Below, in pieces: positions 43,589 through 54,765 of a stretch of 64,000 nucleotides of DNA. The notes beneath the pieces are model-generated. The model was not told the DNA's origin and did not search any database. It saw nothing but the letters and a program-made list of their open reading frames with translations. Position 1 is the stretch's first letter. Each line of letters starts with the position of its first letter. A program made the translations under genes and the position numbers. The stretch comes from Planctomycetota bacterium (lineage in GTDB: Bacteria > Planctomycetota > UBA8742 > UBA2392): contig JADLAK010000024.1 in the NCBI GenBank assembly GCA_020848275.1, forward strand, positions 29,858 through 93,857. The letters are read 5' to 3'.

Positions 43589-45001
43589 ATGGGGATATTC
43601 AAAGCTTACGACGTGCGAGGCGTCGTCCCGACCGACCTTGACGCCAACACCGCGTTCAAGATCGGCTGGGGTTTCGGCAAGCTGCTGTCCGAGGACCAAA
43701 AGAAGCCCCGCGTCGCCGTCGGCATGGACGCGCGACCGCACAGCCCCTGGATCGCCGCAGGCTTCATGGACGGCCTTGCGGCGGCGGGCGCGGCGCCCGA
43801 GTTCATCGGGCCTTGCAGCACGCCGATGCTGTACTGGGCCGTTGCCGGGCGCGAGCAAAAGTGCCACGGCGGCGCGATGATCACGGCGAGTCATAACCCG
43901 GCCCGGTATAACGGTATTAAATTCTGCCGCGAGGACGCCGTGCCGGTCTCGGCTGAAACGGGCCTGCAGGACATTCACCAGGAAATGGCCGGCGCGCCGC
44001 AACCGCCGGCGTTCTTCTCGAACCTGCCGGTGGTCGCGCTGTATGATCCCGCAATCAACCCAGCCGAGCCCAGGAATCAAACGCCCTTTGGCCTGAACCC
44101 GTCGATTTTCGCGGGCTACAGCGCTCACGTGACGCGCTTTGCCAAGCGCCTGCCCGAGAACTTCACGGTCGCGGTCGACACCGCCAACGGCATGGGCGGT
44201 CTTTACCTGTCAACACTTCGCGCGCTGGGTTTGAAATTGATCGCGATCAACACGGACATGGACGGCACGTTCCCGGTGCACGAGGCCAACCCGAGCAAAC
44301 TCGCGAACCTGAAGCCCCTTTGCGCGCTGGTGAAATCCGAGAAAGCGCGGCTGGGCATCGCCTTTGACGGCGACGCTGACCGCGCGGTGTTCGTCGACGA
44401 GGCCGGCACGCCCGTCGGCCAGGACATGGTCACGGCGCTGCTGGCGCGTGAGTTTTTGGCGCGCGAGAAGAACGCCGCGATCCTGTACGACCTGCGCTCC
44501 AGCCGCGCGGTGCCCGAGATCATCACGGCCGACGGCGGCCGCGCGATCCGCGAGCGCGTCGGCCACAGTTACATGAAGGCGACGATGCGCAAAGTAGGCT
44601 GCGTGTTCGGCGGCGAACTTGCGGGCCACTATTACTTCCGCGACAACTTCTATGCAGACAGCGCGATCATCACGGTGATCGAGGTCTTGAACGCACTCGG
44701 CCGCAAGAACGAGCCGTTGTCCGCCCTGATTAAGCCGCTGCGGCGCTACCAGCAAACGGGCGAGATCAACTTCCGGGTATCCGACAAAGAGGAAGTCTTC
44801 CAGCAGGCCGCCGATAAATACGGCGACGGCAAGATCGACTACGTCGACGGCGTGACGGTGCAGTTCGACGACTGGTGGTTCAACCTGCGCGCCAGCAACA
44901 CCGAGCCCGTGGTGCGGCTGAACCTCGAAGCCCGCACGCGCGAACTGCTGAGCCAGAAGTTCGGCGAACTGCGCGGCCTGCTCGGCGAACCGCTGGAATA
45001 G
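43589..45001 (+). CDS. Phosphomannomutase/phosphoglucomutase
   Basis: FKAYDVRGVVPTDL, GGAMITASHNPARYNGIKF, GIAFDGDADRAVFVDE, FGGELAGHYYF, RASNTEPVVRLNLEA. Confidence 0.93.
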   Translation: MGIFKAYDVRGVVPTDLDANTAFKIGWGFGKLLSEDQKKPRVAVGMDARPHSPWIAAGFMDGLAAAGAAPEFIGPCSTPMLYWAVAGREQKCHGGAMITASHNPARYNGIKFCREDAVPVSAETGLQDIHQEMAGAPQPPAFFSNLPVVALYDPAINPAEPRNQTPFGLNPSIFAGYSAHVTRFAKRLPENFTVAVDTANGMGGLYLSTLRALGLKLIAINTDMDGTFPVHEANPSKLANLKPLCALVKSEKARLGIAFDGDADRAVFVDEAGTPVGQDMVTALLAREFLAREKNAAILYDLRSSRAVPEIITADGGRAIRERVGHSYMKATMRKVGCVFGGELAGHYYFRDNFYADSAIITVIEVLNALGRKNEPLSALIKPLRRYQQTGEINFRVSDKEEVFQQAADKYGDGKIDYVDGVTVQFDDWWFNLRASNTEPVVRLNLEARTRELLSQKFGELRGLLGEPLE

Positions 45002-45007
45002 GGCCGT

Positions 45008-45379
45008 ATGTCGCAACACGCCCAGGAAGTTGTTTGCTTTCTCACTGCCGCAACGGTGCGGGCCAAGCCGAAGTACCGGATGGAAGACATGTTCTTCTCG
45101 CGCGAAGCTGGCCGTACCGTCGCGTTCGGATGCTATGCCGAAATTCGGGTTCGAGAAATTCAGCCGTTCGCGATGAAGATCGTGATCGAAGCTCCCACCG
45201 GTAATCAGGCGACTCTGTGGGAAGATGTAGTCCATCCAACCTCCAACTTGGTACCATTTGTCGCTGAGCGGCTTTGGCATGCACGGCTGGAGGCCGGCAA
45301 CTGGGCCATTCACGTTTTCATCAATGACAGGCTCGAGTTCACACGCGTGATCGAGGTTGTACGAAGGAGCAAAGCATGA
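45008..45379 (+). CDS. Hypothetical protein
   Basis: MSQHAQEVVCFLTAATVRAKPKYRMEDMFFSREAG...; ORF position between pgm/pmm and a short downstream ORF. Confidence 0.6.
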   Translation: MSQHAQEVVCFLTAATVRAKPKYRMEDMFFSREAGRTVAFGCYAEIRVREIQPFAMKIVIEAPTGNQATLWEDVVHPTSNLVPFVAERLWHARLEAGNWAIHVFINDRLEFTRVIEVVRRSKA

Positions 45380-45543
45380 GCCGCAAATTCAAGACGAGGA
45401 TGTGGATTGGACACGTCGGCCCGGACGGGGTTGTAAAGCAGGAATGCCGCATCGTGACCATCGATCCGACTCTTAGACCGGCCAAGACATTGAAGAAGGT
45501 CGCTACCGGCGCCAAGTCCCGCAAAACCCGCACCGCCGCGTGA
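45376..45543 (+). CDS. Hypothetical small basic protein (55 aa)
   Basis: ATGA overlap with the upstream gene; MSRKFKTRMWIGHVGPDGVVKQECRIVTIDPTLRPAKTLKK. Confidence 0.5.
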   Translation: MSRKFKTRMWIGHVGPDGVVKQECRIVTIDPTLRPAKTLKKVATGAKSRKTRTAA

Positions 45544-45549
45544 GCATTG

Positions 45550-46095
45550 ATGCCACTCCTCGTAGAAACCCAGTTCGATGCGCCCGCGACCTTGTTCGTT
45601 GTCGCGCTGATGTTCGCGCCGCTGCTTGTGGCCATGGGCGTCAGCCGTTATGAGAACCGCCTGAGCGTTTACTTCAGCGAGCAAGTTGGCGAGCCGATCA
45701 ACCTCAAGAAAGTGCACCTGATTTTCAGCGTGATTATCAGTTCGTGTGTGCCGGTGTTCGCGATCAGCTTCGGCCTGCTCGTGATCTCCAAGCTGACAAG
45801 CAATATCTGGCCGCCCGCGCCGCCGGGCCAGCCGCCTGAACACAGTTTTGAAAAGCAGCTTGTGTTTTATCTCTTCTCGCTGGTCGTCAGCCTGGTGGGG
45901 GTGCTGGCTTTGAAGAAGCTGCTGTTCCGCAAGCACCTCCGCGACCCCGACGCCGGAGAAGCCCGCGCTTACTTCTTGCGCTGGCAGTTCAATTTAAACG
46001 TCGTCGCGACGCTCCTGAACGTGACGATCTACTGGGGGGCATTCTGGGTCGCGCTTTGGCTCGACCCTGAACTCGTCAACAAGACCCTTTCCTAG
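45550..46095 (+). CDS. Hypothetical membrane protein
   Basis: Four predicted hydrophobic segments, e.g. LFVVALMFAPLLVAMGV, FSVIISSCVPVFAISFGLLVIS. Confidence 0.6.
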   Translation: MPLLVETQFDAPATLFVVALMFAPLLVAMGVSRYENRLSVYFSEQVGEPINLKKVHLIFSVIISSCVPVFAISFGLLVISKLTSNIWPPAPPGQPPEHSFEKQLVFYLFSLVVSLVGVLALKKLLFRKHLRDPDAGEARAYFLRWQFNLNVVATLLNVTIYWGAFWVALWLDPELVNKTLS

Positions 46096-46173
46096 AGTTC
46101 CGTGTGCCCATCTACCATTGGAATATTTGGACACACTTGCCGCGGATTAATCGGGACCCGGCGTCAAAAAACA

Positions 46174-46247
46174 GCCCCGGCCGCAAGGCCGGGGGTTAAA
46201 GAACAATCATTCGGTTGATCCGCTTCCCCCGCCCTGCCGGGCGGGGC
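46174..46247. terminator. Two GC-rich hairpins between convergent genes
   Basis: CCCCGGCCGCAAGGCCGGGG and CCCCGCCCTGCCGGGCGGGG. Confidence 0.65.
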
Positions 46248-46252
46248 TGAAG

Positions 46253-47170
46253 TTACTCCGCCATCAGGTCTTCGTGCAGGCCCTCGAGCTGGCGCTTGAG
46301 GCGATAGACGATGCGGTGGTGGATCTGGCAGACGCGGCTTTCGCTGAGGTTCAGCACCAGCCCGATTTCCTTCATCGTCAGTTCCTCGAGGTAATACAGG
46401 ACGACGATCAGCTTTTCCTTCTTCGACAGGCCGCGCGTCGAGAGCTCGATCAGTTCCTTCTTCTCAAGCCCGGTCATCGGCGAGGTGTTGCGCTTGTCCT
46501 CAATCGTGTCGACCTTGCGCACTTCCTTGCCGTCGTTGTCGGTCTCGGTGCTGGCGCGGTCGAGGCTGACTATGTTGGCCATGCTGATTTCGCGCAACCA
46601 GCGGTCGTAATCGTCCATCGAAATGCCAAGGCGCGCGGCGACTTCACCTTCCTTGGGCGCGGCGCCGGTTTCGGTCTCGATTTCCTTGTAGACGCGCTCG
46701 AGCTTGTGACTGTGGGTGCGCACAAGGCGCGGGGCGAAGTCCTGCTCGCGCAGGTCGTCGAGGATCGCGCCGGTGATGCGCTGCTTGCAATAAGCTTCGA
46801 ACTTCACGCCGCGGCCGGGGTCGAAGCCGTCGATGGCGTCCATCAGGCCGAACACTCCGGCCTGGATGAGTTCGTCGAGGTCGACGTGGCTCGGCAGCTT
46901 GCCGTGCATGCGTTCGGCGGTCGCGCGCACCAGCGGCAGGTAGATCTCGACGAGCTGGTTGCGCAGCCGGTCGCCGCCCTTTTTCTTGTACTCGGACCAA
47001 AGAGCCACGATTTCGGCCTCGGTCATTTCATTGAGCTTGGTTGGCACGACATAGGCCTTGGGAAGCAGCGAAGAGGCCCGCGAAAAACCGTGACGAGGCA
47101 TTACCGGCGAGGGTTGGACCAGTGGCATGGAGGACTCCGGGTGTCGGCCGTGCGTGTAAACACGAACCAA
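46253..47170 (-). CDS. RNA polymerase sigma factor, FliA/WhiG family
   Basis: LWSEYKKKGGDRLRNQLVEIYLPLVRATAERM...DLDELIQAGVFGLMDAIDGFDPGRGVKFEAYCKQRITGAILDDLR; region 4 LYYLEELTMKEIGLVLNLSESRVCQIHHRIVYRL. Confidence 0.93.
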   Translation of the reverse strand: MVRVYTHGRHPESSMPLVQPSPVMPRHGFSRASSLLPKAYVVPTKLNEMTEAEIVALWSEYKKKGGDRLRNQLVEIYLPLVRATAERMHGKLPSHVDLDELIQAGVFGLMDAIDGFDPGRGVKFEAYCKQRITGAILDDLREQDFAPRLVRTHSHKLERVYKEIETETGAAPKEGEVAARLGISMDDYDRWLREISMANIVSLDRASTETDNDGKEVRKVDTIEDKRNTSPMTGLEKKELIELSTRGLSKKEKLIVVLYYLEELTMKEIGLVLNLSESRVCQIHHRIVYRLKRQLEGLHEDLMAE

Positions 47171-47418
47171 AGGGTGTATTTTACGAATTATAAATTACAC
47201 CGCCGTTGCCCCGCCGTCAATTTTTCCGTCAAGATTTCTTCGCAGATTCCTTTCGCCGTTGGATTTGTGGCTTTAATCGTGCGGACGAGACCGCGTTCCC
47301 GCCGCCGCCGTGCGGCCATTTTCGGCGCGCGCGACGTCAAACGTAAAATCTATAAAGCTGCGCCAGCCGGTCAATTGAACTTTAGCTAAATTTGTAAATT
47401 TTATTGTTTCTGCTCTGC

Positions 47419-47447
47419 ATGGCTTGGGTTGCAAACCCAAGCCATGA
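47419..47447. terminator. Palindromic hairpin (terminator or REP)
   Basis: CATGGCTTGGGTTGCAAACCCAAGCCATG. Confidence 0.6.
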
Positions 47448-47448
47448 A

Positions 47449-48282
47449 CTAAGCCGCCGCCGCCGGGGCCCTCGGCTGCGCTTGCGGCGAGACGGGTGCC
47501 GTGGCGGGAGCGGCGTCGTATTGCTCCGGCTTGGTGCCGGGCTCTGTTTTTCGCGGTTCTGCCGGCGCGCGGCGCAGGGCCTCGGCGACTTGCCCCATCG
47601 TCAGTTGCATTTCCTCCGCGACGCGCAGCAACGCCTCTTCCTTCAATTTGTCGCGTTTATCGGTCCAGCGCCGCAACTCGGCCGTGGCGCGGATGAATTC
47701 GCCGGCGGTGACCAGCGGGCGCGGACGCCGCTTGCCGTCGGCGGGCGGCGGCGCGTCGGCCTCCGCTAACAGGCAACGCTGGCCGAGCTTCAGCAGGGAT
47801 TTCATGCCCTCGATGACGCCGTCGACTTCGCTGCCGCCAAGCTCGGCGTAGAGCGCGTCCTGGCGCTCCTTGACCAGTGCCTGGAGCGGGTGCGGCGTGC
47901 GCATGATCTCCCGCATCATCTCGATGTGTTCAGGCGTATACATGGCGGGGCGTTGTGGCGCGGGCCGCCGGCCCGTGGGTGTTGCATTTGCGGCGGACAC
48001 GCGGCCCAACTTCGCCAAGGTTTCGTCGGGTAAACCGCGTGTCCCTACGTTGTTTGGCGCGCCACCCGATGACGCCCCGCCCGCCAATTCCTCCATCATC
48101 GACATCAGGTCTTCCGGGGAGTCCATCCCCTGCAGGAACGACTGGAATTCCGGCGGGACCTGCGGCGCGGTTTTGTCGGGTGGCACGGGCCGCCCGCCTT
48201 CGCCGAGGCTTCGGCGGACATGCTGGCCGGTGGGTGTTGTGGCAAAGGACGCTGCGGGGGTGCGATAGTGCTTGTTGGACAT
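47449..48282 (-). CDS. Hypothetical low-complexity protein (REP-derived segments)
   Basis: Start MSNKHYRTPAASF; contains HVRRSLGEGGRPVPPDKTAP; Ala/Pro-rich C-terminus. Confidence 0.6.
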   Translation of the reverse strand: MSNKHYRTPAASFATTPTGQHVRRSLGEGGRPVPPDKTAPQVPPEFQSFLQGMDSPEDLMSMMEELAGGASSGGAPNNVGTRGLPDETLAKLGRVSAANATPTGRRPAPQRPAMYTPEHIEMMREIMRTPHPLQALVKERQDALYAELGGSEVDGVIEGMKSLLKLGQRCLLAEADAPPPADGKRRPRPLVTAGEFIRATAELRRWTDKRDKLKEEALLRVAEEMQLTMGQVAEALRRAPAEPRKTEPGTKPEQYDAAPATAPVSPQAQPRAPAAAA

Positions 48283-48533
48283 GACGGTCTCCAGAAAAGT
48301 AGTTCCCGGAACCGTACCACGTCGTGCGACATACCTTGGGCTTTCAGGCGCGTGGCGCCGCATTTTCGTTGACCGCGAGAGGCGTCTGCACGCACGTGGC
48401 ACGGGCGTCTCGCCCGCATTGTCGCGGCCTGTGGCCGCGACAATGCGGGTCATGGGCAAGATGCCCATGCCACTGGTGTCCAATCTTCTTCGCTAGGGTC
48501 AACTAAGCCGTAGATCTCTGGGACGAACGAAAA

Positions 48534-48835
48534 CCACGGGCTTTCACCCGTGGCTAAAGAAATGACGGCGCTCCGCGCCTGAAAACGTGGCATCGACCTC
48601 CAGGTCGATGTGCTGTTGCTTCATCGCCGTCGCTCTTTATAGGCGCGAAGCGCCGCAACTTCTTTAGCACCCACCGTCAGGTGGGTGAATTCATGCGATT
48701 GAATGATTCAAGGCGCGTAGCGCCGACACATGTGCCGCCGCTTGCGCGGCTGGCAAATTGACGGATCGCATTGGGCCCACGGGCTTTCACCCGTGGCCAA
48801 ACAAACGACGGCACTCCGCGCCTGACTGGGCTAAA
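48534..48835. repeat. REP-like palindrome cluster with a ~49-nt near-identical direct duplication
   Basis: CCACGGGCTTTCACCCGTGGC(T/C)AAA(G/C)AAA(T/C)GACGGC(G/A)CTCCGCGCCTGA at 48534 and 48777; other palindromes between them. Confidence 0.9.
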
Positions 48836-48885
48836 CGGTCGACCGCGATTTTGGTTGGACACGCCGGCAGGGCTGTTATCAATGG

Positions 48886-50394
48886 TTATTGCGCCGGTGG
48901 CGACCAAACCTGGTGTTTAATATGGTCGTGAACAGCTTTGAGTTTGTCGTTCAGATTGGTGTCGTCAGTCTTTGCAATTGCGGCCTCAAGCTTCGGCAAA
49001 TGCGCAGCCGCCAAGCCGCCTAGCTGGTAGCCCCTGAATCCCCTTACAGCGTCTATGGCGCTTGCAGCGATGTCTTTGGCGTCAGTTGCACCCAATACCA
49101 AGAGCACCGCCGCAAACGCAACCTGAAGTTGAACGGTTGTTGTGGTGTGGTCGCTTCCCGGAACCGGAAGATATTGCCGCGCAATACTCTCCGCTTCGGC
49201 CCAATTGCCAAGTTGCAATTCACATTCGGCAAGTGTGATTAATAAACCGTAACTCATTGTTAGGAAGTGCTGCTTTTGGGGATCGCTTTGGCGAAGCTGC
49301 ATTGCCCGTAACAGCTGTTGCCGCGCTTCCTTGAGCTTGCCCACACCCATCAACGCTTTGCCGTAATATTCAATGTAAAGCGCATCTATCGGATTCTGGG
49401 CGCCGCCCAACGCGCGTGTTATCGCATTGGGTTGGCCGGAAATTTCGACTGCCTTCCGGAGGTGTTCGACGGCAAGGTCCTTGTCGCCGGCGTCCGCGCG
49501 CGCCTGCCCTGCCATCATGTGATAAAGCGGCAAAGACATCTTGCTCGTTGGATCTAGCAAGGTGCCAATGAGCGATTCGTAGGTTTCCGCCGCGGTCCGG
49601 TGCTGCTTGGACATCTGCAGCAGCTCGGCAACCTGCGCCTGCGCCAGATGGACGGCAGGTTCCCAATTCTTGCGCTTTTCATTTTGCTCCCGCGCTTTGG
49701 AGTAAGCCGCGAGTTTTCGGGAAAATTCCTGTAACCCCTCGGCCGTTGTTGGCATGTTTCCAAAGTCGATTTCAGGTTCGTCGACCTTCGGGTGAAGCGC
49801 ATCCTCTTCTGCCATCAGATGCCTATAGATATCGAGGACTTGATGCGCGATCGGTATTCCCAGATGTGGCCGGCCGGAGCCCATTCGATGATACTGGATC
49901 ATCAACTTTAGATCCTCGGCGAGTTCCGCCGATCTCGGCTGATGCGCTTTGTGCGCGACAACAAGCAGTTGGGCGTAAAGTTTCTCCACACGTTCATAGA
50001 GCGGCTGGATAGCTTTGCAGATGTCGTCGCACGAGAAGCCGCGGTAACAGGCGTGGTAAAACCGCCGCTCGATAAGAACGAACAGCTCTTTCAGCGGAGC
50101 GAGAAGACGACCAGATTCTACCCCAAAGCGTTTTTCGCGACGCGCCACGATGTCGCTCAGCATTTGCTCGCGTATTGCAGAAAGGTTGCTGTGAAACGCC
50201 CGGTATTGCCGGGCTTGCTCTTCGGTGCGTTTTGCCCGAAGCTTCTCTCCGACTGCGACAAGCCAGCGGCCGCAGCGCAACCATGTCACGTCGGCTTTGG
50301 TGTACTTGGCCAACGCAACCCCAAACGCCTTGGCGGCGTCGGGGTATTGGCCCGCCGCAAACGCGCGGTGCCCCTCGGCGATCAGTTGCTTCAA
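48886..50394 (-). CDS. Hypothetical TPR-like helical protein
   Basis: Helical repeats such as LIAEGHRAFAAGQYPDAAKAFGVALAKY and EARQQLLRAMQLRQSD. Confidence 0.6.
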   Translation of the reverse strand: MKQLIAEGHRAFAAGQYPDAAKAFGVALAKYTKADVTWLRCGRWLVAVGEKLRAKRTEEQARQYRAFHSNLSAIREQMLSDIVARREKRFGVESGRLLAPLKELFVLIERRFYHACYRGFSCDDICKAIQPLYERVEKLYAQLLVVAHKAHQPRSAELAEDLKLMIQYHRMGSGRPHLGIPIAHQVLDIYRHLMAEEDALHPKVDEPEIDFGNMPTTAEGLQEFSRKLAAYSKAREQNEKRKNWEPAVHLAQAQVAELLQMSKQHRTAAETYESLIGTLLDPTSKMSLPLYHMMAGQARADAGDKDLAVEHLRKAVEISGQPNAITRALGGAQNPIDALYIEYYGKALMGVGKLKEARQQLLRAMQLRQSDPQKQHFLTMSYGLLITLAECELQLGNWAEAESIARQYLPVPGSDHTTTTVQLQVAFAAVLLVLGATDAKDIAASAIDAVRGFRGYQLGGLAAAHLPKLEAAIAKTDDTNLNDKLKAVHDHIKHQVWSPPAQ

Positions 50395-50453
50395 GTCGTC
50401 GATGGCGCACCTCGTTATCGGCGTTCATCCGTTTTGATCGGCGGTTGAAAGCC

Positions 50454-50900
50454 TTATTCGCTTTCGTCGGAGTCGATGAGGCCGCGGATTTCATGCATGA
50501 TGCTGCGGCGGACGGCGAGGCTGCCGAAATCTTCGAACGTCATGCCCGCCTTGGGGTCGTAATCTTTCATCGCTTCGAAGAATCCCACCACGCCGGCCTG
50601 GTAGAGGTCGTTTTCTTCAATCGCGCGCGCCAGAACCTCGCTGATGTTCTCGGCGTTGGCGCGCACCAGGTCGAAATAAAACTCTGCCAGCGCGTTGCGC
50701 GCCTCGGTGTCGCCCGTGGCCTTGTAGGTCGTCCAGAGTTCCTTGACGTTGCGGCCATGCAGGGCTTCGTCGACGGGATCGCGCTCGGCGTCGGCGGCCT
50801 TTGCGGCCAGGCGTTTTTGCTCGGCCTCGCGTGTGCCGTGCACGGGTTTTTCGGCGGCATGAGTGCGGCGGGGCAACGATGACTTCGATGGTTTGCTCAC
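50454..50900 (-). CDS. Sigma-70 region-2-only protein (FliA/WhiG-like, no regions 3/4)
   Basis: LWTTYKATGDTEARNALAEFYFDLVRANAENISEVLARAIEENDLYQAGVVGFFEAMKDYDPKAGMTFEDFGSLAVRRSIMHEIRGL then stop. Confidence 0.78.
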   Translation of the reverse strand: MSKPSKSSLPRRTHAAEKPVHGTREAEQKRLAAKAADAERDPVDEALHGRNVKELWTTYKATGDTEARNALAEFYFDLVRANAENISEVLARAIEENDLYQAGVVGFFEAMKDYDPKAGMTFEDFGSLAVRRSIMHEIRGLIDSDESE

Positions 50901-51121
50901 GTCCTGGTTCCCGGTTGAGTGTCCGCCCCGGTGTTAGCTGAAACGCTACTTGCCTGCCAGTCTCCGATTGCGCCCGCGACACGTCCGACCACGATGCCGC
51001 CCAGCAGCGCCGCCATCGCGCCAATGGCCGTCGCCGCAAAATCCCAGTGGCCCTGCAAGCCGGCGAAAATGACGACCGACGCGCAGATGAAGGCAAAGGC
51101 TGTCGAGAAGCGTTCGGCCAT
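50897..51121 (-). CDS. Small membrane protein, translationally coupled to the sigma-like gene
   Basis: Two TM helices (AFICASVVIFAGLQG; ATAIGAMAALLGGIVVGRVAG); 4-nt overlap. Confidence 0.6.
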   Translation of the reverse strand: MAERFSTAFAFICASVVIFAGLQGHWDFAATAIGAMAALLGGIVVGRVAGAIGDWQASSVSANTGADTQPGTRT

Positions 51122-51176
51122 ACTGGGATGGTAGCAAGGTTGGAAATCAATCGCCGCCTTGAGCGGCTAAAAATCT

Positions 51177-51311
51177 CACCGCGGAGGCGCATAGACGCGG
51201 AGACATTTGCGAAATTGTTTGCCTGAACGAGTTTTGTTCTGTACCAGCGATCGAATTTGGCGGCAAGCCTCAGTTATCACGGTTTCTCTGCGCCTCCGCG
51301 TCTTTGCGGTT
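51177..51311. repeat. 9-10-nt-unit inverted repeat (CGCGGAG family)
   Basis: CACCGCGGAGGCGCATAGACGCGGAGA...TCTCTGCGCCTCCGCGTCTTTGCGG. Confidence 0.75.
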
Positions 51312-51333
51312 TGCTTTTGCAGTTCAAAGCATC

Positions 51334-51377
51334 TTCTTGAAATCGGCTTCGGTGATGATTTTGACGCCAAGCTCGCG
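51334..51377. repeat. Direct repeat, duplicated ligA 3' end (left copy)
   Basis: TTCTTGAAATCGGCTTCGGTGATGATTTTGACGCCAAGCTCGCG, identical to 52156-52199; encodes ..[17 protein letters not shown]. Confidence 0.95.
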
Positions 51378-51420
51378 TGCCGGGCTGTAACGGTCCGCTG
51401 TACGACGCTAAATTCCCTTC

Positions 51421-51942
51421 ATGGCGCAAAAGAAGATCATCATCATCGCTGGGCCCAACGGCGCCGGCAAAACGACCTTTGCCGCGCAATTTCTCGTCCG
51501 TGAAGCCGATTGCCCGGAATTCATCAACGCCGACCTGATCGCGCGCGGCATTTCACCCTTTGACGCCGAGGGCGCGGCATACGAGGCCGGGCGCATCATG
51601 TTGCGGCAGATTGCGTCGCGAATTGCGGCTGGCCGCAGCTTTGCGTTTGAGACGACCTTGAGCGGACACAGTTACGCGCGGCACATCCCGCGCTGGCGTG
51701 CGGCGGGCTATCACGTGAAGCTGGTGTTTCTAAGTTTGCCGACGCCGGAACTTGCGATTGCACGTGTAAAAGGGCGCGTCGCCCAAGGCGGCCACGGAAT
51801 TCCCGAGTACGTGATCAGGCGGCGCTTTGACCGGGGGTTCCAAAATTTTGATAAGCTTTATCGTGGGCTGGTGGATAGCTGGGGGCTCTATGACAACTCC
51901 GGCCCAGTGCCTTTGCTGATCAAGCGCGGCGGTGAAGAATGA
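51421..51942 (+). CDS. Zeta-toxin-like P-loop kinase
   Basis: IIIIAGPNGAGKTTFAAQFL, FINADLIARGISPF, GRSFAFETTLSG. Confidence 0.85.
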   Translation: MAQKKIIIIAGPNGAGKTTFAAQFLVREADCPEFINADLIARGISPFDAEGAAYEAGRIMLRQIASRIAAGRSFAFETTLSGHSYARHIPRWRAAGYHVKLVFLSLPTPELAIARVKGRVAQGGHGIPEYVIRRRFDRGFQNFDKLYRGLVDSWGLYDNSGPVPLLIKRGGEE

Positions 51943-52109
51943 GCACCCAAACAAACTTTGCCAAGGACGCCCTCGCTGCATTAAAACGCGCCGCCAAAGC
52001 CGCGCGCAAGCTGTCAATTGAAACCGGAACGCCGTTCTGGGTGATGAAGGACGGCAAGATCGTTGACCTGAACGCCAAGCCAAAGCGCAAGCTGAAGAAG
52101 TCGGCGTAA
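51939..52109 (+). CDS. Small basic protein, candidate partner of the zeta-like kinase
   Basis: ATGA overlap; MSTQTNFAKDALAALKRAAKAARKLSIETGTPFWVMKDGKIVDLNAKPKRKLKKSA. Confidence 0.65.
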   Translation: MSTQTNFAKDALAALKRAAKAARKLSIETGTPFWVMKDGKIVDLNAKPKRKLKKSA

Positions 52110-52145
52110 TCGATCAGTGCTGCGGTTCGGAATCCGCAGCCACAG

Positions 52146-54636
<2,491 letters not shown>

Positions 54637-54653
54637 TTCTGATCCAACCATTG

Positions 54654-54683
54654 CACCGCCGGCTAAAGCCGGCGGTGTTTTTG
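54654..54683 (+). terminator. Rho-independent terminator
   Basis: CACCGCCGGCTAAAGCCGGCGGTGTTTTTG. Confidence 0.85.
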
Positions 54684-54765
54684 TTTACTGACATTTCCGC
54701 TAACGCATGGCGGCTTCAAGCGTTAGAATGCCAGACTTCCCTGAGTACCCCGTTGGTGTCGCCTT

